Assembly: GCA_003537695.1 (NCBI GenBank)
Contig: DPRC01000138.1
Span: forward strand, 7,925-16,401
Direction of reading: 5' to 3'
DNA: 8,477 bases
Source: Polaribacter sp.
GTDB taxonomy: Bacteria; Bacteroidota; Bacteroidia; Flavobacteriales; Flavobacteriaceae
Part shown: positions 1 through 5,234 of the stretch, in pieces
Layout: each line of letters opens with the position of its first letter
Position numbering within the stretch: the first letter of the stretch is position 1
The notes under the pieces: generated by a model
Database searches by the model: none
What the model was told of the DNA's origin: nothing
What the model saw: only the letters and a program-made list of their open reading frames with translations
Position numbers and translations under genes: made by a program

Positions 1-578
1 TGGTAGGAACCCGAATTAGGGGAAAAGTGATTGCAAACAAACCAGGTCATTTAATTAATACCTTGTTTGCGAAGAAGCTTGCGAAGATTATCAAGCAGGA
101 GAAAAGAAATAATGTACCTACGTATGACTTAAGTTTGCCACCTTTATTAGACATTCACCAAATTATGGAAATTCTTCCGCACAGACCCCCATTTTTATTA
201 GTGGATAGAATTTTAGAACTTTCTAGCAAGCATGTGGTGGGTATGAAAAATGTGACGATGAATGAGAATTTCTTTGTAGGTCATTTTCCGGGTGCACCCG
301 TAATGCCCGGTGTATTGCAGGTTGAAGCAATGGCGCAATGTGGAGGTGTTTTAGTTTTAAATACGGTTCCAGATCCAGAGAACTATCTGACTTATTTCAT
401 GAAGATGGATAAAGTAAAGTTTAAACAAAAAGTGTTGCCTGGAGATACTGTTATCTTTAAATGTGAATTGATTACGCCAATAAGAAGAGGGATTTGTCAT
501 ATGCAGGCGTATGCGTATGCAAACGGAAAAGTAGTTGCAGAAGCTGAATTAATGGCTCAAATTGCAAGAAAAAATTAA
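1..578 (+). CDS. lpxC/fabZ: Bifunctional LpxC/FabZ fusion, 3' part: UDP-3-O-acyl-GlcNAc deacetylase / 3-hydroxyacyl-ACP dehydratase
   Basis: The reading frame is open from base 3 to the TAA at 576-578, so this is the C-terminal part of a gene cut by the window edge. The in-frame GTG at 27 is not a real start. Residues encoded from base 3 (GTRIRGKVIANKPGHLIN) match the end of LpxC. The His codon at 48-50, in KPGH, lines up with the active-site His265 of E. coli LpxC (KSGH). After a short linker comes a complete FabZ hot-dog domain. It has LPHRPPFLLVDRI near 175-213, the catalytic His of GHFPG at 282-284, and the catalytic Glu of QVEAMAQ at 324-326. LpxC makes the committed deacetylation of lipid A synthesis. 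FabZ dehydrates 3-hydroxyacyl-ACP, which competes for the LpxA and LpxD acyl donor. This fusion is known in Bacteroidota. lpxA follows after 3 bp, so the two are surely co-transcribed. Confidence 0.95.
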   Translation, partial: VGTRIRGKVIANKPGHLINTLFAKKLAKIIKQEKRNNVPTYDLSLPPLLDIHQIMEILPHRPPFLLVDRILELSSKHVVGMKNVTMNENFFVGHFPGAPVMPGVLQVEAMAQCGGVLVLNTVPDPENYLTYFMKMDKVKFKQKVLPGDTVIFKCELITPIRRGICHMQAYAYANGKVVAEAELMAQIARKN

Positions 579-581
579 AAT

Positions 582-1367
582 ATGAATCAACCATTAGCAT
601 ATGTGCATCCCCAAGCAAAAATTGCAAGAAATGTAGTTATAGAGCCTTTTACAACCATACATAATAACGTAATAATCGGTTCAGGGACTTGGATTGGTTC
701 AAACGTAACCATTATGGAAGGGGCTAGAATAGGAAAAAATTGTCGGATTTTCCCAGGTGCAGTCATCTCAGGAATTCCTCAGGACCTAAAGTTTGATGAT
801 GAAGAGACGACGGTAGAAATTGGAGACAATGTTACGATACGAGAATGTGTCACCATCAACAGAGGAACTTCAGATAGAATGAAAACCAAAATTGGGAATA
901 ATTGCCTAATTATGGCATATTGCCACATTGCACATGATTCTTTTGTGGGTGATAATTGTGTTTTTTCGAACAACTCCACTTTAGCGGGGCATGTTACTAT
1001 AGGCGATAATGTTGTGTTGGCGGGAATGGTAGCAGTGCATCAGTTTGCATCTGTTGGAAAACATGCATTTGTAACAGGTGGTTCTCTTGTTAGAAAAGAT
1101 GTACCTCCTTATGTGAAGGCAGCACGAGAGCCATTATCTTATGTTGGTATTAATTCTGTAGGCTTGCGAAGACGCGGGTTTACAACAGAAAAGATTACAG
1201 AAATTCAGAACATCTATCGAATTTTATTTCAGAAAAACTACAATTATACACAAGCAATTGAAATAATTGAAGCCGAATTAGAGGCAACTACAGAGAGAGA
1301 TGAGATCATTCAATTTATCAAAGATTCTCACAGAGGAATTATGAAAGGCTATTTCAATTCAAATTAA
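582..1367 (+). CDS. lpxA: Acyl-ACP--UDP-N-acetylglucosamine O-acyltransferase
   Basis: LpxA catalyses the first, reversible step of lipid A synthesis: transfer of a 3-hydroxyacyl chain from ACP to the 3-OH of UDP-GlcNAc in the cytoplasm. The protein has 261 residues, against 262 in E. coli. Residues about 5-180 are hexapeptide repeats (I-G-x-x-x-x and variants) that build a left-handed beta-helix, and a helical C-terminal part follows. His118 in CHIAHD is the catalytic base (E. coli His125). His137 (LAGHV) and His153 (AVHQF) match E. coli His144 and His160. Gly166 aligns with E. coli Gly173, the position that sets acyl-chain length; a Gly there fits use of long 3-hydroxyacyl chains, which is inferred. 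GLRRRGF is a conserved family motif. The ATG lies 3 bp after lpxC/fabZ. The end is a tandem TAA-TAG stop. Confidence 0.96.
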   Translation: MNQPLAYVHPQAKIARNVVIEPFTTIHNNVIIGSGTWIGSNVTIMEGARIGKNCRIFPGAVISGIPQDLKFDDEETTVEIGDNVTIRECVTINRGTSDRMKTKIGNNCLIMAYCHIAHDSFVGDNCVFSNNSTLAGHVTIGDNVVLAGMVAVHQFASVGKHAFVTGGSLVRKDVPPYVKAAREPLSYVGINSVGLRRRGFTTEKITEIQNIYRILFQKNYNYTQAIEIIEAELEATTERDEIIQFIKDSHRGIMKGYFNSN

Positions 1368-1433
1368 TAGCAGCAAAGCAAAGGATTTAAAACAGTACCT
1401 CATAAAATTAGTATAATAAAAGCAATAATAGAA

Positions 1434-2000
1434 ATGGCAACAACATCAGATATTAGAAACGGACTGTGTATTAAGTATAACAATGACATCTATAAAGTTA
1501 TTGAGTTTTTACATGTAAAACCAGGAAAAGGCCCTGCTTTTGTTAGAACAAAATTAAAAAGTGTTACCAACGGAAAAGTAGTAGATAATACCTTTCCCGC
1601 TGGAAGAAAAATTGAAGATATTCGCGTTGAAACGCATAAATTTCAATATTTATACAATGAAGGGGAAACGTATCATTTTATGAATGAAAAAGATTACTCT
1701 CAAATTCAATTGCAAAAAAATACCTTAGACACACCGCAGTTAATGAAAGAAGGCGAGATTGTAACCATTATCATCAATTCTGAAGACGAAATGCCACTTT
1801 CTGTAGACATGCCGGCAAGTGTTGTTTTAGAAGTTACGCATACAGAGCCTGGTGTGAAAGGAAATACCGCAACAAACGCAACAAAACCTGCCACTGTAGA
1901 AAGTGGGGCAACAGTAAACGTTCCTTTATTTATAAATGAAGGGGATAAAATTAAAGTAGAAACTACAAAAGGAACCTACCAAGAGAGAATAAAAGAGTAA
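1434..2000 (+). CDS. efp: Translation elongation factor P
   Basis: EF-P binds the ribosome between the P and E sites and rescues ribosomes stalled on polyproline stretches. The 188 residues equal the usual bacterial length. There is an N-terminal KOW-like domain (about 1-63) followed by two OB-fold domains (about 65-125 and 130-188). The modification loop reads PGKGPAF with Lys32 at its tip, equivalent to the beta-lysylated Lys34 of E. coli. The loop has Lys, so it is not of the rhamnosylated-Arg type. Whether Lys32 is modified here cannot be told; no modification enzyme is in the window. The C-terminal signature INEGDKIKVETTKGTYQERI is intact. The ATG at 1434 gives the standard N-terminus MATTSDIRNG. 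The gene sits 66 bp after lpxA and 56 bp before the lpxD paralogue, with no clear promoter or terminator on either side, so it is probably read within the lpx transcript. Confidence 0.96.
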   Translation: MATTSDIRNGLCIKYNNDIYKVIEFLHVKPGKGPAFVRTKLKSVTNGKVVDNTFPAGRKIEDIRVETHKFQYLYNEGETYHFMNEKDYSQIQLQKNTLDTPQLMKEGEIVTIIINSEDEMPLSVDMPASVVLEVTHTEPGVKGNTATNATKPATVESGATVNVPLFINEGDKIKVETTKGTYQERIKE

Positions 2001-2006
2001 TGATTT

Positions 2007-2040
2007 TTGGTGCTTGGCAGTTCGCTTTGTAAAGTACCAA
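2007..2040 (+). repeat. Inverted repeat (possible RNA hairpin) between efp and lpxD paralogue
   Basis: TTGGTGCTT (2007-2015) can pair with AAGTACCAA (2032-2040), giving 9 pairs including one G-T wobble around a 16-nt loop. No T-tract follows, so this does not look like an intrinsic terminator. It could be an mRNA stability or processing element, or a degraded copy of a short interspersed repeat, or chance. Confidence 0.3.
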
Positions 2041-2056
2041 TGGCTAAAAGTTAGAG

Positions 2057-2983
2057 ATGAAATTCAAAACGCCACAAACACTGCAGCAAATAGCAAAATT
2101 AATAAGTGCCCCATTTATAGGGGATGCTAATTTTGAAATATCTGGAATCAATGAAATCCATGTAGTAGAAAAAGGAGACATCGTTTTTGTAGATCATCCT
2201 AAATACTATGAGAAAGCATTAAAATCTTCAGCAACTACGATATTGATCAACAAGGAGGTACCTTGTCCCGAAGGGAAGTCTTTATTGATTTCTGAAGATC
2301 CTTTTCGAGATTTCAACAAGATATCAAATTTTTTCAATCCCTTCGTAGCCTCTAAAGAAGCTATTTCGAGTTCCGCTATAATTGGAAAAGGAACTGTTGT
2401 TCAGCCAAATGTTTTTATCGGAAATAACGTTGTAATTGGAGAAAACTGTTATCTCCATCCGAATGTAACGATTTACGATGCCACTGTGATTGGAGACAAT
2501 GTGACCATCCATGCAAATACGGTTTTGGGAGCTGATGCATTTTATTATAAAAAGAGATCAGATGGATTTGATAAATTACTTTCTGTAGGAAGGGTGGTTT
2601 TACAAGATAATGTAGACCTCGGTGCTTCTTGCACAATTGATCGTGGAGTTACCGGAGACACTACCATTGGTGCAGGAACAAAAATTGACAATCAAGTGCA
2701 TGTAGGTCATGATACGGTGATTGGAAAAAAATGTTTGATAGCTTCACAAACTGGAATTGCAGGCTGTGTAGTCATCGAAGATGAAGTTGTTATTTGGGGC
2801 CAAGTAGGCACTACTAGTGGTATTACAATTGGAAAAGGAGCTGTAATTTTAGGCCAAACAGGGGTTACAAAATCAGTGCCAGGGGGAAAAAGTTATTTTG
2901 GAACTCCGATTTCAGAATCTAGAGAAAAATTAAAAGAGATGGCAGAAATAAAACGTTTTTTAAAAGGTAGAAAGATTACTTAA
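2057..2983 (+). CDS. LpxD-like UDP-3-O-acylglucosamine N-acyltransferase (divergent paralogue type)
   Basis: LpxD transfers a 3-hydroxyacyl chain from ACP to the 2-amine of UDP-3-O-acylglucosamine, the third lipid A step. The 308-residue protein has the LpxD layout. An N-terminal uridine-binding domain (about 1-100) carries Phe44 and Tyr50 in DIVFVDHPKY, at the positions of the E. coli uracil-stacking pair. A hexapeptide-repeat left-handed beta-helix follows (about 103-275), with a short helical tail. His218 (VHVGHD) aligns without gaps with the catalytic His239 of E. coli. However, the second active-site residue, His276, aligns with Gly255 (TTSGITIG), and the tail is shorter than in the 341-residue E. 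coli enzyme. From memory, flavobacteria carry a canonical lpxD upstream of lpxC as well as this second copy; that upstream part is outside the window. The fold assignment is firm, but the exact substrate is not, so I give no symbol. It lies 56 bp after efp. Confidence 0.85.
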   Translation: MKFKTPQTLQQIAKLISAPFIGDANFEISGINEIHVVEKGDIVFVDHPKYYEKALKSSATTILINKEVPCPEGKSLLISEDPFRDFNKISNFFNPFVASKEAISSSAIIGKGTVVQPNVFIGNNVVIGENCYLHPNVTIYDATVIGDNVTIHANTVLGADAFYYKKRSDGFDKLLSVGRVVLQDNVDLGASCTIDRGVTGDTTIGAGTKIDNQVHVGHDTVIGKKCLIASQTGIAGCVVIEDEVVIWGQVGTTSGITIGKGAVILGQTGVTKSVPGGKSYFGTPISESREKLKEMAEIKRFLKGRKIT

Positions 2984-3011
2984 AATACTTTTTTAGAAAC
3001 CTGCAATAAAC

Positions 3012-3019
3012 TATTTTTG
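3012..3019 (+). promoter_or_regulatory. Candidate promoter -7 element for sucD
   Basis: TATTTTTG is an exact match to the Bacteroidota -7 consensus TAnnTTTG and ends 25 bp before the sucD ATG. The -33 region is weak: a T-run (TTTTTTAG, 2989-2996) lies at about the right distance but lacks the TTG core. sucD may therefore be transcribed separately from the lpx genes, in addition to any readthrough. Confidence 0.45.
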
Positions 3020-3044
3020 CGCAACATAATAAAATAATAAACCA

Positions 3045-3923
3045 ATGAGTGTTTTAGTAAATAAAAATTCAAAAATTATAGTTCAAGGATTTACAGGTAG
3101 TGAAGGTACTTTTCATGCCGGTCAAATGATTGACTATGGAACGAATGTTGTTGGAGGAGTAACTCCAGGAAAAGGAGGTCAAGAACACTTAGGTAAACCT
3201 GTTTTTAACACCGTATTAGAAGCTGTGGAAAAAGTAGGAGCAGATACTACGATCATTTTTGTGCCACCAGCTTTCGCTGCAGATGCAATTATGGAAGCTG
3301 CCGATGCAGGAATTAAGGTAATCATTTGTATTACAGAAGGAATTCCTACTGCAGACATGGTAAAAGTAAAAGCATATATAGACACAAGAGCGTGTAGATT
3401 AATTGGTCCTAACTGTCCAGGAGTTATCACTCCAGACGAGGCGAAGGTTGGTATTATGCCAGGTTTTATCTTTAAAAAAGGAAACGTTGGGATTGTTTCT
3501 AAATCAGGAACACTAACCTATGAGGCTGCAGACCAAGTTGTAAAACAAGGATACGGAATCACAACAGCAATTGGTATTGGTGGAGATCCTATTATTGGAA
3601 CCACAACAAAAGAAGCTGTTGAATTATTAATGAATGACGATGAAACGGAAGCAATTGTTATGATTGGTGAAATTGGTGGAAATCTAGAAGCAGAAGCTGC
3701 ACAGTGGATTAAAGCAGATGGGAACAGAAAACCAGTTGTTGGTTTTATTGCAGGACAAACTGCACCAGCAGGAAGAACAATGGGACATGCAGGAGCAATT
3801 GTTGGCGGTGCTGATGACACTGCACAAGCAAAAATGAAAATTTTATCAGAATGCGGCGTTCACGTGGTAAGTTCACCAGCAAAAATTGGAGAAATGGTGG
3901 CAAAAGTTTTGGGTAAAAATTAA
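3045..3923 (+). CDS. sucD: Succinyl-CoA synthetase (ADP/GDP-forming), alpha subunit
   Basis: This is the alpha subunit of the TCA-cycle enzyme that converts succinyl-CoA to succinate with formation of a nucleoside triphosphate. It binds CoA and carries the phosphohistidine. The 292 residues compare with 289 in E. coli. Residues about 1-125 form the CoA-binding Rossmann domain, with [11 protein letters not shown] at 15-25, GGVTPGKGG at 37-45 and GPNCPG at 121-126. The ligase domain follows. His248 in TMGHAGAI is the phosphohistidine (E. coli His246), and Glu209 in IGEIGG is the conserved active-site acid. The partner sucC is not in the window and must be encoded elsewhere. The ATG is preceded by an A-rich stretch typical of flavobacterial starts. 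A promoter candidate lies just upstream and a strong terminator downstream. Confidence 0.97.
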   Translation: MSVLVNKNSKIIVQGFTGSEGTFHAGQMIDYGTNVVGGVTPGKGGQEHLGKPVFNTVLEAVEKVGADTTIIFVPPAFAADAIMEAADAGIKVIICITEGIPTADMVKVKAYIDTRACRLIGPNCPGVITPDEAKVGIMPGFIFKKGNVGIVSKSGTLTYEAADQVVKQGYGITTAIGIGGDPIIGTTTKEAVELLMNDDETEAIVMIGEIGGNLEAEAAQWIKADGNRKPVVGFIAGQTAPAGRTMGHAGAIVGGADDTAQAKMKILSECGVHVVSSPAKIGEMVAKVLGKN

Positions 3924-3925
3924 AG

Positions 3926-3992
3926 TATTACTGGTAATATCAATCATTTAATATGCGTGTAAAGCGTATTTATTTGGATCATTAGTAATGAT
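3926..3992. repeat. AT-rich dyad symmetries downstream of sucD
   Basis: Three small inverted repeats lie between the sucD stop and its terminator. They are TATTAC-TG-GTAATA (3926-3939), AATATGC/GCGTATT with one G-T wobble (3950-3970), and ATCATTA-G-TAATGAT (3978-3992, seven-base perfect arms). They could be operators for fabG or RNA folds in the sucD 3' untranslated region. In DNA this AT-rich, short palindromes also arise by chance. Confidence 0.3.
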
Positions 3993-4002
3993 AATAACCT
4001 AT

Positions 4003-4032
4003 AATTCCCGTGAAAACGGGAATTTCTTTTTT
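4003..4032 (+). terminator. Intrinsic terminator after sucD
   Basis: A perfect 9-bp stem, AATTCCCGT (4003-4011) with ACGGGAATT (4016-4024), is closed by a GAAA tetraloop and followed by TCTTTTTT. It lies 80 bp after the sucD stop and ends transcription from the lpx-sucD side. Confidence 0.9.
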
Positions 4033-4039
4033 ATATTTG
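4032..4039 (+). promoter_or_regulatory. Candidate promoter -7 element for fabG
   Basis: TATATTTG matches TAnnTTTG exactly and ends 22 bp before the fabG ATG. It begins at the last T of the sucD terminator. The expected -33 position falls inside the terminator hairpin and shows no good TTG, so the promoter call rests on the -7 box and on the need for a new start after the terminator. Confidence 0.5.
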
Positions 4040-4061
4040 AACTGCAAATAAACAATACACT

Positions 4062-4808
4062 ATGAAATTATTAGAAAATAAATCGGCAATAATTACAGGA
4101 GCAACGCGAGGGATTGGTCGCGAGATCGCTGTTGAGTTTGCAAAACAAGGAGCAAATGTTGCTTTTACGTATAGCGCCTCTGTGGATGCAGCAAATGCCT
4201 TAGAAGAAGAATTGAAATCATATGGAGTTTCTGCAAAGGGCTACCAATCGAATGCTGCAAATTTTGATGCGGCACAAGAATTAGCAAAAGAAGTTCACAA
4301 AGAATTCGGAGCGATTGATATTTTAGTAAATAATGCGGGGATTACAAAAGACAACTTGTTGCTGCGTATTTCTGAAGACGATTTTGATAAAGTAATCGAA
4401 GTAAATTTAAAATCGGTTTTTAACTTGACAAAAGCAGTAATCAGACCGATGATGAAGCAGCGTTCAGGTGCTATTATTAATATGAGTTCTGTTGTAGGAT
4501 TGAAAGGAAATGCAGGGCAGTCTAATTATGCGGCATCAAAGGCAGGTATTGTAGGTTTTTCAAAGTCTGTAGCCTTAGAGTTAGGCTCTAGAAACATTAG
4601 AAGTAATGTAATTGCTCCTGGCTTTATTGAAACTGAAATGACCGCTAAGTTAGATGAAGCAACGGTGCAGTCTTGGAGAGATGGGATTCCTTTAAAAAGA
4701 GGAGGGCAGCCAATTGACATTGCAAATGCATGTGTGTTTTTAGCTTCTGACATGAGTACCTATATTACCGGACAAACCTTGTCTGTAGATGGAGGTATGT
4801 TGACGTAA
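4062..4808 (+). CDS. fabG: 3-oxoacyl-[acyl-carrier-protein] reductase (FabG, SDR family)
   Basis: FabG carries out the NADPH-dependent reduction of 3-oxoacyl-ACP to 3-hydroxyacyl-ACP in type II fatty acid elongation, in the cytoplasm as a tetramer. The 248 residues are the standard classical-SDR length. The Rossmann cofactor motif TGATRGIG is at 12-19 and NNAG at 90-93. The catalytic residues are Asn115 (VNLKS), Ser143 (MSSVVG), Tyr156 and Lys160 (YAASK). PGFIETEMT (186-194) and the C-terminal ITGQTLSVDGGM (235-246) are typical of FabG. It lies alone between the sucD terminator and a broken gene. Its product, 3-hydroxyacyl-ACP, is the substrate shared by the FabZ domain and the LpxA/LpxD enzymes encoded upstream. 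Other SDR functions cannot be fully excluded, but the FabG match is strong along the whole protein. Confidence 0.92.
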   Translation: MKLLENKSAIITGATRGIGREIAVEFAKQGANVAFTYSASVDAANALEEELKSYGVSAKGYQSNAANFDAAQELAKEVHKEFGAIDILVNNAGITKDNLLLRISEDDFDKVIEVNLKSVFNLTKAVIRPMMKQRSGAIINMSSVVGLKGNAGQSNYAASKAGIVGFSKSVALELGSRNIRSNVIAPGFIETEMTAKLDEATVQSWRDGIPLKRGGQPIDIANACVFLASDMSTYITGQTLSVDGGMLT

Positions 4809-4818
4809 ATAAAATACT

Positions 4819-5149
4819 GTGAAAAAGTTGTTTGACTTTTTACAAGGGCCTTTAATGGTGTTAATTGTGATTTATGGATGTATAATTCAAGGCATTTTTA
4901 CCCCTAAAATTACAATTTTATAGGTTTTCAGATCTGCATTCCAAGGGATATCAATAAAGGAACTTTATTTTTAGAAGTCTCGTATATTTCACCTTTGCAC
5001 TGTCTTTATTTTATGCTGTATGGCTATGGTTCAAAGAAAAGAGTAGAAAAAAATTAATGCTATCTTTATGCGTGTTTTTACTGGCTTTCTATTTTTGTTT
5101 GCTGTTTCTAATATCAAATTTGATGAAAGTATTAAAGTGGAGTCTCTAA
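4819..5149 (+). pseudogene. Probable broken gene for a small membrane protein
   Basis: No intact ORF exists here, but pieces in different frames read like one small protein of about 100 residues. Frame 1 starts with GTG at 4819 and gives 34 residues: a KKLFDFLQGP start and a hydrophobic segment (LMVLIVIYGCII), then TAG at 4921-4923. From 4958 a second frame gives 63 residues with two more hydrophobic segments separated by a charged loop (WFKEKSRKK), ending at TAA 5147-5149. Between them, reading through the TAG (VFRSAFQGISIKELYF) or using the third frame from about 4914 (NFIGFQICIP) both bridge the gap. Either way at least two lesions are needed. The pieces would make three membrane segments. 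I do not recognise the family. A good terminator directly follows, as expected for a former gene. Alternatives are a genuine 34-residue peptide, or sequencing errors in an intact gene. Confidence 0.5.
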
Positions 5150-5158
5150 TACATCTTT

Positions 5159-5197
5159 AAAACCTGCAACAATTAAATGTTGTAGGTTTTCTTTTTT
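5159..5197 (+). terminator. Intrinsic terminator after fabG and the broken gene
   Basis: A 13-pair stem with one G-T wobble, AAAACCTGCAACA (5159-5171) with TGTTGTAGGTTTT (5178-5190), has a 6-nt loop and is followed by CTTTTTT. It separates the fabG unit from the VWA gene. The 5' A-run is short, so it is mainly a + strand terminator. From 5198 to 5234 only a weak -7-like TATCTTTC (5211-5218) is visible. Confidence 0.9.
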
Positions 5198-5234
5198 AGA
5201 TTGTTATTGATATCTTTCCATGAAATATAAATAA

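Noticed and set aside
1412..1417. TATAAT hexamer upstream of efp
   Set aside because: It matches the E. coli -10 box, but the Bacteroidota primary sigma factor uses TAnnTTTG, and no paired upstream element is present.
2022..2029. TCGCTTTG as a promoter for the lpxD paralogue
   Set aside because: It lacks the TA of the -7 element and has no correctly spaced -33 TTG.
3179..3820. Long antisense open frames opposite sucD (and similar ones opposite lpxA, efp, lpxD and the VWA gene)
   Set aside because: They are shadows of strongly conserved + strand genes, with low-complexity residue content and no start context or known domains.
5211..5218. TATCTTTC as a -7 box for the VWA gene
   Set aside because: One mismatch to TAnnTTTG and no TTG at the proper distance; it remains only a weak possibility.
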